NCBI GenBank assembly: GCA_009929855.1 | Contig: RZZN01000011.1 | Coordinates: 20,658-84,657, forward strand | Length of the DNA stretch: 64,000 nt | Direction: 5' to 3' | From: Gammaproteobacteria bacterium | GTDB lineage: Bacteria; Pseudomonadota; Gammaproteobacteria; Chromatiales; Chromatiaceae | Part shown: positions 29,239 through 38,064 of the stretch, piece by piece | Position numbering within the stretch: the first letter of the stretch is position 1 | Layout of the letters: each line of letters starts with the position of its first letter | The notes under the pieces: generated by a model | Databases searched by the model: none | Told to the model about the DNA's origin: nothing | What the model saw: only the letters and a program-made list of their open reading frames with translations | Made by a program: the position numbers and the translations under genes

Positions 29239-29806
29239 CGATCTCCCTCCGGCTGAAGCGCTGCTCGTCGGGACGGACGGCCACACCGCCGCCCTTGGAC
29301 TCGATCTCCTTGAGCCAATCGGGCTGATAGTCCTGGAAATCGAAATGCGCGTTGACCCAAGCCTCCGAATCGAAATCCTTGCGCATGGGCGGTGGTCCAT
29401 CCCATTCGGTCAGGATGAACTTGCTCATGTCCGGACTGCCCTCGAAGTAGACCCCGAACATCTCGTGGATGTCGCGCTCGAAGAAGGCCGCCGGCGTATA
29501 GAGGTCATAGACCGACAGATAGACACCAGGGTCGCGCGCGATGCGGGTGTGGGCCGACACCAGCGCGCCCGTCTCGTAGGACCACACATGATAGACCAGC
29601 TCGAATTCACCCTCCTCGATCCAATCCACGCAGCTGATCGACGAGAGATGCACATAGGAGGCCCGCCCACGCAGCAGCTCCAAGAGCGCCGGCAGTGCAT
29701 CCGGGGCCACGTCGACACGGATCCGCCGGCTGCTCATTCGCCGCACCTCGATGCCCCGCAGCTCGCCGAGCAGTGTATCCAGCCAGGTCGAGAGGTCTTT
29801 ACTCAT
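29228..29806 (-). CDS. MBS/MBX-type K subunit (NuoC-like, 30 kDa family)
   Basis: 192 residues from ATG 29806. It has the complex I 30-kDa subunit signature: YDLYTPAAFFERDIHEMFGV, then an EWDGPPPMRKDF stretch. A peripheral-arm protein without metal ligands that packs against the L and J subunits. Its 3' end overlaps the L gene. It is separated from the upstream J gene by 182 nt (29807-29988) in which I see no convincing ORF; that is unusual in an operon whose other junctions are mostly overlaps. Confidence 0.9.
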   Translation of the reverse strand: MSKDLSTWLDTLLGELRGIEVRRMSSRRIRVDVAPDALPALLELLRGRASYVHLSSISCVDWIEEGEFELVYHVWSYETGALVSAHTRIARDPGVYLSVYDLYTPAAFFERDIHEMFGVYFEGSPDMSKFILTEWDGPPPMRKDFDSEAWVNAHFDFQDYQPDWLKEIESKGGGVAVRPDEQRFSRREIDAS

Positions 29807-29988
29807 GCTCAAACCCAATGAATGCTCACAAATCCATTCAAGTGAAAATGTCTCGCGACACGACCAGGCTCACGCCCGGTGGAATAGGGCGCGTCCGGTC
29901 TCGAGTGTGTCGCGCGCGGTCCCGAGATGGCTGGCGTCTCGCCCAGGTCAGAGTGCGAGTCGCGCTCCACATGGGCGCCTCGGACACC

Positions 29989-30723
29989 TCAGCGGCGCGC
30001 CGCCAACTCGGGGATGTCGATCTTCATCTCCAGCGCCTGCAGCGGCCGTTGATGCTGCTCCAGGAGCGCGGTGTGCTCGCCGAGTGTCTGTGGACCGAAC
30101 AGTCCGTAGTGGCGCGACTCGGCGATGACATCGGTCGGGGTCTGCCAATCCGCGCCGAACAGACGCTGCTGATTGCCGAGATAATGATCGTATCTCTGGT
30201 AATAGTCCTGCCACGCGGTGGCGCGGCCATGACGGATATCCTCGATGAGGTCGCGCAGTCCAGCGATCACCGCCTCGGGTCGCGGCATGCAGCCCGCGAT
30301 ATAGACATCGACCGGGAGATAATCGTTGAGCTTCTTGGCCGTGGCATAGCTCTGCCAATACATGCCGCCATTGACCGTACAGGAGCAGATGCCGATGACA
30401 TACTTGGGCGAATTCATCTGCTCGTAGGTCAAGATCACCCGCTTGAGCGTCTTGACCGAGACATAGCCGGTGATCAGCAGGATATCGGCCTGGCGCGGCG
30501 AGACCATCGGCTGGATGCCCAGACGCTCCATGTCGAAGCGCGAGGTCATGGCCGGCGGCAGCTCGATCGCCCCGCAGCCGGTGCAGTAGTGCAGCATGAA
30601 CAGCGAGCGCGACTGTGCGAAGCGGATCAGCTCGTCGAAGACATTGGCGAGTGGATTGGTGCGCTTACCGGCCTTCACCGGTAGCGGGTCACCCGCGTTG
30701 GCGGTCTTGATCAGCTCGGTCAT
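29989..30723 (-). CDS. MBS/MBX-type J subunit (NuoB / group 4 hydrogenase small-subunit-like)
   Basis: 244 residues. The proximal [4Fe-4S] ligands are Cys47 and Cys50 (YCTGCGAIE), Cys115 (ICSCTVNGG) and Cys145 (GCMPRPE). The CxxC spacing is that of hydrogenase/MBS small subunits; true NuoB has adjacent Cys-Cys. A C-terminal extension of about 80 residues follows the usual core. The protein carries the last cluster before the L-subunit cavity. The gap of 197 nt to the upstream membrane-subunit gene (30724-30920) holds no ORF that I can support. Confidence 0.9.
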   Translation of the reverse strand: MTELIKTANAGDPLPVKAGKRTNPLANVFDELIRFAQSRSLFMLHYCTGCGAIELPPAMTSRFDMERLGIQPMVSPRQADILLITGYVSVKTLKRVILTYEQMNSPKYVIGICSCTVNGGMYWQSYATAKKLNDYLPVDVYIAGCMPRPEAVIAGLRDLIEDIRHGRATAWQDYYQRYDHYLGNQQRLFGADWQTPTDVIAESRHYGLFGPQTLGEHTALLEQHQRPLQALEMKIDIPELAARR

Positions 30724-30920
30724 GAGGATGGCCTATTCGAAGTCGAGGTTGATGGTCGTCTGTGTTCAGGGTCGTCCGGCTGACAGGGCCAGCCCCACCG
30801 TGAGCGCGCGGGCACGACACAGGCTAGCGCCATGCCCGAGACACGCACCGGCCATTTGCCGCCATGCGAGCGCCACCAGGATGCAGACGCATGCGCGATG
30901 AAGACACGGCTGATCAGGGC

Positions 30921-31820
30921 TCAATACATGAGGAATGCAATCCCCAGCAGACCGATCATCGCCGGCCATTTCCAGACCAAGCGCACGACATCCTCGGTGC
31001 GATAGCGTGGAAAGAGGAAGGCGATGCTCATCGGGATGGCCACCACGGCGAAGACTTTGACCAAGAAGGTGAGCCAATTTTCCCCTCCCCCAAGGAACAA
31101 GAGGGTATAGAGCGCACCAGCGGCATAGAGCTGGAAGCACTGCATGATGAAGAGACCACCGAGGAACTTGCCTCCCATCTCCACCATGGGTCCGGTGGCA
31201 ATCTCGGCGGGGGCGATGTAGAGCTCGAAGGGTTGCTTGCCGAGCATGGCCTGCATTGCAAAGAGTCCGGCGATGGCCAACAGCGGCATCTCGACGATCC
31301 CCCAGGTGGCGATCCCGCCAGCCTGCTGGGCCTCGACGACCTGCACCAGATTGGTCGAGCCATGGAAGAAGGCCACGCCGAAGACCACGATCACCATGGG
31401 GATGTCATAGGCGAGCATCGCGGTCAAGGCGCGCGAGATACCGATCGAGCCGTTGGGATTGGCGCATTGACCGACACCCAGCGCCAGGCCCAGCGAGGGC
31501 ACCATCATCATGTAGAGCAAGGCGATCGCTCCGGCCTTCTCGGCCAAACCGTTCATGCCCGGCATGGGGATGAGTGTGACCGCGGCGACGAAGCCGCCGA
31601 TCGCCATCACGATGCCGAACTCATGGATGAGACCATGCGAGGTCTGGGTTGCCTTGCCATGCAGCTTGATGATGTCCCACAGTGGCTGCATGAGCCGCGG
31701 ACCGACACGCCGTTGTAAGCGCGCGCCGATCTTGCGCATCATCAGCACCATGAAGAGCCCGATGACAAAGGCGATCAAGGGCATCAAGGCCAGCTCGATC
31801 AGGGTCGGGATCAGATCCAT
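30921..31820 (-). CDS. MBS/MBX-type M subunit (NuoH-like membrane anchor)
   Basis: 299 residues with about eight membrane helices. Complex I subunit 1 signatures are present: RRVGPRLMQPLWDIIKL in the first cytoplasmic loop and GPMVEMGGKF in the charged loop that faces the peripheral arm. It anchors the J/L module to the antiporter module and forms part of the proton/ion path. It lies 13 nt after the stop of the H' gene. Confidence 0.92.
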   Translation of the reverse strand: MDLIPTLIELALMPLIAFVIGLFMVLMMRKIGARLQRRVGPRLMQPLWDIIKLHGKATQTSHGLIHEFGIVMAIGGFVAAVTLIPMPGMNGLAEKAGAIALLYMMMVPSLGLALGVGQCANPNGSIGISRALTAMLAYDIPMVIVVFGVAFFHGSTNLVQVVEAQQAGGIATWGIVEMPLLAIAGLFAMQAMLGKQPFELYIAPAEIATGPMVEMGGKFLGGLFIMQCFQLYAAGALYTLLFLGGGENWLTFLVKVFAVVAIPMSIAFLFPRYRTEDVVRLVWKWPAMIGLLGIAFLMY

Positions 31821-31833
31821 CGGCGATTTCCTC

Positions 31834-33714
31834 TCAAACCTTCAGTATGGCCAACAGTACGACCGCGGTGACCAACACGAAGAGCGTCGGCTGGACATAG
31901 CGGTAGATCCCATTCATGCCCTCGGAGACGAATGACACGGTGGCCGTGAGCGCACGCTCCAGCCAGAGGAAGGCGCCGCGATACCAGGGTCCGATCAGAT
32001 GCATGAGGCCGGCATAGAAGTTGTCGCTGTAGTGATAACGCGTCTCGGCGGTGAGGAAATGTCCACCAGCATAGTTGTCGAGCTGGTGGATGCGCTTGGA
32101 CTTGCCGCCAAGACCGAAGAAGACGAGGGCGCCCACGCCGAAGCCGGCCATCATGACGCCCACCAGCCAGAGCATGTCGAGCCCGCCACGTGGATCGACC
32201 ACACCACCCATGCTGTAGGTCACCACCGGCAGCCCGAGCGAGGACTGCACCGCCGCGACCCAGCTCAGTGCCGGCCCCGGAGCCAGACCCGCCAGGAAGA
32301 TCAGGGTCGCCAGACCCAGCATGGGCAGCAGCATGCTGATCGGCGCCTCGCCGACCTGCTCGTGCTCGAGACGCAGCTGACCGAGGAAGATGTTGTGGAT
32401 CAACTTGTAGACCGACAGGATGGTACCGAGCGTGCCGACGATCGCGGCGACGAAGAGCAAGGGCATGCCCTCGGTGATGAGCGAGCGGTAGACCATCCAT
32501 TTGGAGACGAAGCCGGCCATCGGCGGCAGACCTGCCAGACTGATGATCCCGATCAAGAGGACCAGGAAGGTCAGCGGCATGCGTGTGACCAGACCACCGA
32601 GCTTGTTCAGATCGGCGGTGCCGGTGCGGTGCACGACCGCAAAGACCGCCATCAACAACGCCGCTTGAGTCAGGGCGTAGTTGAAGACATGCAGCAGACC
32701 GCCCGCCGACCCGACGGCATTGCCGACCATCAGACCCAGGAGCATGTAGCCGCCCTGCCCGATCCCGTGCCAGGCGAGCAGATAGCGCGCATCGTGTTGC
32801 TGCAACGCGATATAGGTCGGAATGATCAGGGTCAAGGCGGCGATCCAGGCGATCAGGTCACGCGCGCTCATGAAGGTGAAGGGGATCTCCATGGCGCTCA
32901 GCCGACCCAGCCCCAGGAGCGCGATGAGCACCAGGATGATGGCATAGAGACCCATGCGCGCCGAGATGGCGCCCAGGAAGCTCGAGCCCGGACCAGGGGT
33001 CTCGGCATAGGCTGGGGCCTGCCAGAGATGGAAGGGCAAGAGACCCATCTTGACCGCGAAGCCACCCCCGATCAGCAGCAACAGGATCCAGACCTGGTCG
33101 TTGGACAGCTCGGCCAGCAGGGCCGCCACTGGACCATACTCGAGTGTGCCGATCCGCGCATAGATCAACATGAGTCCGGCCAGAATCGCCATGGCACCGG
33201 AGAAGGCGTAGACCAGATAACGCAACGCCGCGCGTCCCGCGGCCGCCCCACCGAGCGCCATCAGCAGGAAGCTCGCCCAGCTCACCAGCTCCCAGCCGAT
33301 GAACAAGGAGAGCAGATCACCGCTGCCGAGCAACACCAGCATGCTGAAGACATTGGCGGCGAGCGCCACGTGAAAGAGCCGCGGGCTGCGGCCCGATTCG
33401 CGATAGCGCTCCTGCCAGACACCGGCGGCATACCAGGCGCAGACTAGACCCGCGCCGATGGTGATCATGGCGAAGAACCAGGAGAGCGCGTCGTAGCGCC
33501 ACTGCAGGGTCAGATCCAGTACACCGATGCGCAGCGCCGATTCGACCGGATCGCCGAGGAGCGCCCCGGTCCGCGTCAACAGCCAGAGCTGGAGGCCGTA
33601 GAGCACGACCGCGACCGATCCGGCGAGGCGCCAGCGGCCGATCAAGAGCATCAAGGCCAGCGTCAGCCCAGATGCCAGCAGAAGGTGATCCAAAGGGGTG
33701 AGTGTGCTCGTCAT
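31834..33714 (-). CDS. MBS/MBX-type H' subunit (second MrpD/NuoL-N-like antiporter subunit)
   Basis: 626 residues from ATG 33714 (2 nt after the H-gene stop; the frame also has a TTG at 33720). About 14-16 membrane helices with the proton-conducting-transporter domain: FIGWELVSWASFLLMA carries the conserved Glu of helix 5, VKMGLLPFHLWQAPAYAE the conserved Lys region, and HGIGQGGYMLLGL a helix-8 type motif. A C-terminal extension of about 100 residues with a last helix resembles the lateral-helix end of NuoL/H'. The presence of two MrpD-like subunits in tandem is characteristic of MBS/MBX; MBH has one. Confidence 0.9.
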   Translation of the reverse strand: MTSTLTPLDHLLLASGLTLALMLLIGRWRLAGSVAVVLYGLQLWLLTRTGALLGDPVESALRIGVLDLTLQWRYDALSWFFAMITIGAGLVCAWYAAGVWQERYRESGRSPRLFHVALAANVFSMLVLLGSGDLLSLFIGWELVSWASFLLMALGGAAAGRAALRYLVYAFSGAMAILAGLMLIYARIGTLEYGPVAALLAELSNDQVWILLLLIGGGFAVKMGLLPFHLWQAPAYAETPGPGSSFLGAISARMGLYAIILVLIALLGLGRLSAMEIPFTFMSARDLIAWIAALTLIIPTYIALQQHDARYLLAWHGIGQGGYMLLGLMVGNAVGSAGGLLHVFNYALTQAALLMAVFAVVHRTGTADLNKLGGLVTRMPLTFLVLLIGIISLAGLPPMAGFVSKWMVYRSLITEGMPLLFVAAIVGTLGTILSVYKLIHNIFLGQLRLEHEQVGEAPISMLLPMLGLATLIFLAGLAPGPALSWVAAVQSSLGLPVVTYSMGGVVDPRGGLDMLWLVGVMMAGFGVGALVFFGLGGKSKRIHQLDNYAGGHFLTAETRYHYSDNFYAGLMHLIGPWYRGAFLWLERALTATVSFVSEGMNGIYRYVQPTLFVLVTAVVLLAILKV

Positions 33715-33716
33715 GC

Positions 33717-35234
33717 TCAATCCTTAACGGCGAGATGCAGCGGGAAGACGGTCTCGATATAGCGGGTTCGATCGTTCAGCTGCTCGGCCAGGTCACCGAG
33801 TCGATCGGCCACCGGCTGCATGCCGAGCGTCGCGGCCAAGAGCACGCAGCCGAGCAGCGCGGCCGCGCCCAGGTCACGCCGACCATGGGGCGCGACTGGC
33901 GTGGGTACGTCCTGATAGAGCCGGATGGCGATCCGGAACAGATAGCTCGCCTCCACCGCGGTCGCCAGCAGGATGAGCAACAGGACGGTGAGCGCCAGCG
34001 CGCCACCCGTCTCGGCCAGGCCGATCAAGACCAGGAGCTTGGCCCAGAAGCCGGGCAGCGGTGGGATCCCGACCAATGAGAGGGCGAACAGGACGAAGAG
34101 CGCGCCCGCCAGTGGCGAGCTGCGCGCGGCCCCGGCCAGCGCCTCGATCGACCCGCGCCAACGCACCGCCAGGCCGAAGAGCGCGGACTTGATGACCAAA
34201 TGGTGGAGCGCGAGCGCCAGGCCAGCCAGCAGACCCAGCTCACCGCCGAGCGAGAAGGCGATGAAGATCAACCCGAGCTGACCGATGGAGGAGAAGGCGA
34301 GCATGCGCGGGAAGTCCTTGGCGCGCCAGGCGGCCAGCTCGCCGGTCAGGATGCCGAGCAGGCCCAGGACCAACATGATCTGAGCCATCTCGGGCTGCGG
34401 GAAGGCCAGCACCAGCAGCCGGATGATGATGAGCACCGCCAGCTTGGAGACCAGGCCGGCCAGCAAGGCCGCGACCCGTGCCGGCGCGCCGGCATAGACC
34501 TCGGGCACCCAGGTGTTGACTGGGAACAGCTCGGCCTTGACGCCGAAGCCGATCAGCATCAGCGCGAAGGCCGCCAGACCGATGGGGTTGTGCAGCGTCT
34601 CGGGAGCGAGCAGCGCGATCTGGGCCAGACTCAGTGTGCCGGTCTGAAGATAGACGATCGCGATCCCGACCAGGATCAGCACCGAGCCGAATGCGCTCAC
34701 CATCAGATAGCGGAAGGTCGCGATCTGGGCACGACCGGTATCGCTCAAGGCGACCAGGCCGAAGGAGGCGACCGCCGCCAGCTCGTAGAAGACATACAGA
34801 TTGAAGAGGTCGCCCGAGAGCGCGAGCCCGGTCGTCGCAGCGACCAGCAGCAGCGTCAGTGCATCGCGGCGCGCGCCCTGATCGCGGTCATCCCCACCAC
34901 CGGAGGCGGTCCCTGGCCAGAAGAGCAGCGCGAAGACTGGCACGGCCAACGCGAACAGGAACGCGACCCCGTCGGCATGGAAGAGGATGCCCAGAGGCGA
35001 GGCGAAACCGCCGATCGTCAGACTGAAGGGCGTCGCCCCGAGCTGCAGCCACAGATTGAGCGTGATCGCCGCCGAGAGCAGCAACACCAGCGGACCCAGG
35101 AGCCGTGCCAGAGGCACCGCGACCCGCGCGAGCGGCTGCATCAGGAAGGCCGCCAGGAGCGGCAGGACGACCGGCAGGACCAGGTTGGCTGGGCTTGCGG
35201 CCCAGAGGGTGGAGAGCTGAAGATCCGGGATCAT
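33717..35234 (-). CDS. mrpD: MBS/MBX-type H subunit (MrpD-like cation antiporter subunit)
   Basis: 505 residues from ATG 35234, which overlaps the MrpC-like stop (ATGA). About 14 membrane helices. LYVFYELAAVASFGLVAL holds the helix-5 Glu; GFGVKAELFPVNTWVPEVYAGAPARVAAL contains the conserved Lys and the signature of MrpD/MnhD proteins. It is the main Na+/H+ or H+ channel subunit of the antiporter module. The long upstream open frame to 35780 is not part of the gene. Confidence 0.92.
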   Translation of the reverse strand: MIPDLQLSTLWAASPANLVLPVVLPLLAAFLMQPLARVAVPLARLLGPLVLLLSAAITLNLWLQLGATPFSLTIGGFASPLGILFHADGVAFLFALAVPVFALLFWPGTASGGGDDRDQGARRDALTLLLVAATTGLALSGDLFNLYVFYELAAVASFGLVALSDTGRAQIATFRYLMVSAFGSVLILVGIAIVYLQTGTLSLAQIALLAPETLHNPIGLAAFALMLIGFGVKAELFPVNTWVPEVYAGAPARVAALLAGLVSKLAVLIIIRLLVLAFPQPEMAQIMLVLGLLGILTGELAAWRAKDFPRMLAFSSIGQLGLIFIAFSLGGELGLLAGLALALHHLVIKSALFGLAVRWRGSIEALAGAARSSPLAGALFVLFALSLVGIPPLPGFWAKLLVLIGLAETGGALALTVLLLILLATAVEASYLFRIAIRLYQDVPTPVAPHGRRDLGAAALLGCVLLAATLGMQPVADRLGDLAEQLNDRTRYIETVFPLHLAVKD

Positions 35235-35734
35235 GCGCGTCGCTCCAGGGCGGGAAGCGGACCAGTGCGTCCGGCTCCATGGGTCACACCGACCGGCACG
35301 GGCGGCAAGGGGCGCGCGCCCAACGGGGCCTCCTGACTGGCATCGGGCGCGACACCGGCGGCCGCCGCGACCTCGGCATCCATGCGATCGCGCAGCGCGC
35401 GCAGGTCCAGGGTCCCATAGGCGCGATGGATCCGCAGCAGCAGCGCCACGGCCAGCGCCTGCACCCCGACCCCGATGACGATCGCGGTCAGCACCAAGAC
35501 CTGCGGGATGGGATCGACCATGGCCGCGCCCGGCTCGCCGACACCCAGGATGGGCGCGACCCCGCCCACGCGATAGCCGACCAGCACGATCAATAGATTG
35601 CCCCCAGCCTCGGCGATCACCAAGGCCAGCAGCATGCGCATCAGATGATTCGTGGCCACCATGCCGAGCGCGCCGATGACGATCAGACCGAGTGCGCCGA
35701 TCAAGGCGATGCTTTCGAGATTGAAGCCGATCAT
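35231..35734 (-). CDS. mrpC: MBS/MBX-type G subunit (MrpC/NuoK-like)
   Basis: 167 residues from ATG 35734, overlapping the previous stop by ATGA. Three membrane helices; GLIVIGALGMVATNHLMRMLLALVIAEAGGNLLIV carries the conserved Glu of NuoK/MnhC, and DPIPQVLVLTAIVIGVGV is the family signature of helix 3. The C-terminal 60 residues are a soluble Ala/Pro-rich extension beyond the usual length of about 115. Confidence 0.9.
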   Translation of the reverse strand: MIGFNLESIALIGALGLIVIGALGMVATNHLMRMLLALVIAEAGGNLLIVLVGYRVGGVAPILGVGEPGAAMVDPIPQVLVLTAIVIGVGVQALAVALLLRIHRAYGTLDLRALRDRMDAEVAAAAGVAPDASQEAPLGARPLPPVPVGVTHGAGRTGPLPALERRA

Positions 35735-36423
35735 GCGTCGGGCGCCTCCGCGTCGCTGAGATGGGCCATGATCCCGGCAAGCTCGGCGCCGACCTTGAGT
35801 CCGATGGCCAACGAGAGGAATGGAAGGGTCCCGGCCGAGATCAGCTCGCCCATCACGCCCTGCCCGAGCAGGGGGGCGAGGAAGTGGCCGTCCTCGAGCA
35901 GCGCCCACAGCCCGATCAGAATGAAGGCCGCGCCGGCCAGACCCTCGATCCAGGCGATCAGTGCATGACTGAGATGCCGGGCCGGCTGGGCCAGGATCGC
36001 CGTGAAGAAGGCCGCGGCCAGGATGACGCCGCCCTGGAAGCCACCGCCCGGGGTGAGATGACCATGCGCGATCACATAGAAGCCAACGACCAGCAACAAG
36101 GGGAAGAGCAGATCGGCGCCGGTGCGCAGCACCTCGCCTCCAGGTGGGTCGCGGCGGACATCGGCGGCGCGCCGCCGCCCCAGGACCACCCCGGCCGCGG
36201 TGGCCGCGGCGAAGAGGATCGCCAGCTCGCCGAGCGTGTCGAAGCCACGATAACCCAAGAGCACGGCAGTCACGATATTGGCCGCGCCGACCTCCTGTGG
36301 CGCGACCGCGAGGATCTCGGAGCCGACGCGCATAGGCGGGGTGCCGAGCGCGAGCTGCGCGCCGAGCGCCAGAAGCAGGAAGACGAGACCCCCGGCGAAT
36401 ACGAGCGAGGCGAGATTACGCAT
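35731..36423 (-). CDS. MBS/MBX-type E subunit (MbhE + MrpB/MbhF fusion)
   Basis: 230 residues. The N-terminal 85 residues match the MbhE part (VTAVLLGYRGFDTLGEL, a signature of the MrpA C-terminal region). The rest is an MnhB/MrpB domain (HGHLTPGGGFQGGVILAAAFF). MBH has these as two genes (E and F); the fused form is what I recall for MBS, so it helps assign the class. Start overlaps the D gene by 8 nt; end overlaps the MrpC-like start. Confidence 0.88.
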   Translation of the reverse strand: MRNLASLVFAGGLVFLLLALGAQLALGTPPMRVGSEILAVAPQEVGAANIVTAVLLGYRGFDTLGELAILFAAATAAGVVLGRRRAADVRRDPPGGEVLRTGADLLFPLLLVVGFYVIAHGHLTPGGGFQGGVILAAAFFTAILAQPARHLSHALIAWIEGLAGAAFILIGLWALLEDGHFLAPLLGQGVMGELISAGTLPFLSLAIGLKVGAELAGIMAHLSDAEAPDA

Positions 36424-36688
36424 CCTCGCGACCCCCCCTGGTCTCCTCGATTCGCCACAGACCCAGCCGTCGCAAGGCCAACGCCAGGATGACCCCGCTC
36501 AGGCCAGCGCCCACCGCCGCCTCGGTCATGGCCACGTCGGGCGCCTGCAAGAGCACGAACAGTACCGTGAGCCCCAGGCCGACCACCGAGGTCGCCGCCA
36601 CCGCCGCCACGAAGCTGCGCAAGCGCAGCACGGCGACCGCCGCGACCAGCATGAGCACGACCACCACCAACGCCACCCAGGCCGTCAT
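36416..36688 (-). CDS. MBS/MBX-type D subunit (DUF4040, MrpA C-terminal/NuoJ-like)
   Basis: 90 residues, three membrane helices. VLLQAPDVAMTEAAVGAGLS is the DUF4040/MbhD signature that corresponds to a segment of MrpA and to NuoJ. ATG 36688 overlaps the MrpG stop (ATGA). Together with the E gene it reproduces the split MrpA tail, which is why no full-length mrpA is found. Confidence 0.9.
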   Translation of the reverse strand: MTAWVALVVVVLMLVAAVAVLRLRSFVAAVAATSVVGLGLTVLFVLLQAPDVAMTEAAVGAGLSGVILALALRRLGLWRIEETRGGREDA

Positions 36689-36990
36689 GACCGACCCTCC
36701 GGCGCGCGCGCGCGCCACGGCTTGACACCGGCCAGGTGCACGGCACGGGCGATCGTCGAGGAGGAGACCGGGCTGGTGAAGAGGACGAATCCAAGGATGC
36801 AGAGCAGCTTCGCCCACCATTGCGGGTAAAGCAGCGCCGCCCCGATCAGGAAGGCCAGCGCGCCTAGCGTGACCGCCTTGGTCCCAGCCTGGATCCGGTT
36901 GTAGACGTCGGGCATGCGTACCAGACCGAGCGCCCCGAGGAGGCAGAAGATCGCCCCGATGAGCAGGAAGAGATCGGCGAGGAGTCTCAT
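36685..36990 (-). CDS. mrpG: MBS/MBX-type C subunit (MrpG/MnhG)
   Basis: 101 residues with three membrane helices. GLVRMPDVYNRIQAGTKA is the MnhG signature, followed by the conserved FTSPVSSSTIARA. Part of the Na+/H+ antiporter module. ATGA overlaps at both ends. Confidence 0.93.
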   Translation of the reverse strand: MRLLADLFLLIGAIFCLLGALGLVRMPDVYNRIQAGTKAVTLGALAFLIGAALLYPQWWAKLLCILGFVLFTSPVSSSTIARAVHLAGVKPWRARAPEGRS

Positions 36991-37253
36991 GAGCGCCCCC
37001 CCTCGATGGCGCGCGCGATCGCGACCACCCCGACAAAGGCCAGGACTCCGAAGACCAGCGCGATATCCAGATAGACCGGATTCACGAACAGAAGGGCCAG
37101 ACCAACAATCACCAGGGTCATGATGATGGTCAGTGTATCGGCCGCCACGACGCGATCGGGGGCAGTCGGGCCCAAGACCAGCCGCAACAGGGCGAGGATG
37201 ACCGCCGCCCCCATGAGGATGGCGGCGGAGAGTTCAATCAGGTTCAGGGTCAT
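36987..37253 (-). CDS. mrpF: MBS/MBX-type B subunit (MrpF/MnhF)
   Basis: 88 residues, three membrane helices. LGPTAPDRVVAADTLT is the MnhF signature, with the conserved Asp of the antiporter path; DIALVFGVLAFVGVVAIAR forms the last helix. ATGA overlaps at both ends. Confidence 0.93.
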   Translation of the reverse strand: MTLNLIELSAAILMGAAVILALLRLVLGPTAPDRVVAADTLTIIMTLVIVGLALLFVNPVYLDIALVFGVLAFVGVVAIARAIEGGRS

Positions 37254-37774
37254 TTCAGGAATCCGCGAATCTGGCGCTCGAAGGTCTCCGAGATCGCCCG
37301 AGTGGACTCGGTGAGATCGCTGCCGGGTGGGCAGTCGATCCAGTGCACCAGGAGCCGATCCTCGAGGATGTCGATGGTGAGTGTGCCGGGGGTCAAGGTG
37401 ATGCTGTTGGCGAGCAGCATGCGCCCGAGCGAGGACTGGAGTCCGGTCTCGACCTCGACCACGGCCGGACGCAGCGGCAGACCGGGCGAGAGCACCCGCC
37501 GCGCCATGTCCAGGTTGGCCCGCACCAAGGCCGTCAGGAAGACGGCGAGATAGCGGACGAGGTAGTAAGGTGCGGCGGGCGAGAGTCTGACCCCACTCAA
37601 CACCGCGAGACGGGGACCCGCGATCAGGGTGACTAGGAGACCCACGGCGAATGCCGCGATCACCTCGGAGAGCGCGAGATTGCCGACCAGCAGCAACCAC
37701 AGCAGCGCAAGCACGAGGATCGAGAAGAGAAAGTGGCCAAATGATGGCCGGGGATCACGCGAGGTCTGATCCAT
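37250..37774 (-). CDS. mrpE: MBS/MBX-type A subunit (MrpE/MnhE)
   Basis: 174 residues: two to three N-terminal membrane helices and a soluble C-terminal domain with LLANSITLTPGTLTIDI, the MnhE signature. First gene of the 13-gene operon, so the promoter should lie in 37775-38064; no strong -35/-10 pair is evident to me there. The next gene overlaps it by ATGA. Confidence 0.92.
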   Translation of the reverse strand: MDQTSRDPRPSFGHFLFSILVLALLWLLLVGNLALSEVIAAFAVGLLVTLIAGPRLAVLSGVRLSPAAPYYLVRYLAVFLTALVRANLDMARRVLSPGLPLRPAVVEVETGLQSSLGRMLLANSITLTPGTLTIDILEDRLLVHWIDCPPGSDLTESTRAISETFERQIRGFLK

Positions 37775-38064
37775 TCGTCTGCCTCAAAACAACGGGGCTG
37801 GTGTCGTGGAATCGCGATGCCGGGGCCATGTATTCATCCCGGATCGCCGGCACCACGAATGACAGGCTGCAAGTCTACGCCGAAACCGCGCACTCTACCT
37901 ATCGGAAGATCAATACATTGATTCGGACTCGCCGAAGGTACGCATGAGGGGTTACACTTTCAGTTCAGTATCAAGACGATTCGGTGAACATGGGCCAGCA
38001 TATCCGGTCCAATGCCCACAATCGCCCGATCGAGGGTGTCGCCGCGTTGAGCCCAAGAGACGCC
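37775..38064. other. Divergent intergenic region between the MBS-type operon and a sulfatase-fold gene
   Basis: About 290 nt that must carry the promoters for both flanking transcripts. It is locally AT-richer around 37890-37990. No convincing sigma-70 pair or operator palindrome was found by eye. A plus-strand reading frame is open from GTG 37984 and ATG 37990, which could extend the downstream gene by about 25 residues. Confidence 0.4.

Noticed and set aside
29821..29988. A 45-codon minus-strand ORF between the NuoB-like and NuoC-like genes
   Set aside because: The product is Arg-rich without hydrophobic or motif content and there is no convincing ribosome site.
35235..35780. N-terminal extension of the MrpD-like gene up to 35780
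   Set aside because: That part lies out of frame over the MrpC-like gene; ATG 35234 overlaps the MrpC-like stop by ATGA and starts directly at the conserved protein.
26270..37774. Standard NADH dehydrogenase (Nuo complex I) or a group 4 NiFe hydrogenase
   Set aside because: No NuoE/F/G, NuoA or complete NuoL/M/N set is present and the NuoB-like Cys spacing is CxxC. The large subunit lacks two of the four Ni ligands and no hyp maturation genes are nearby.
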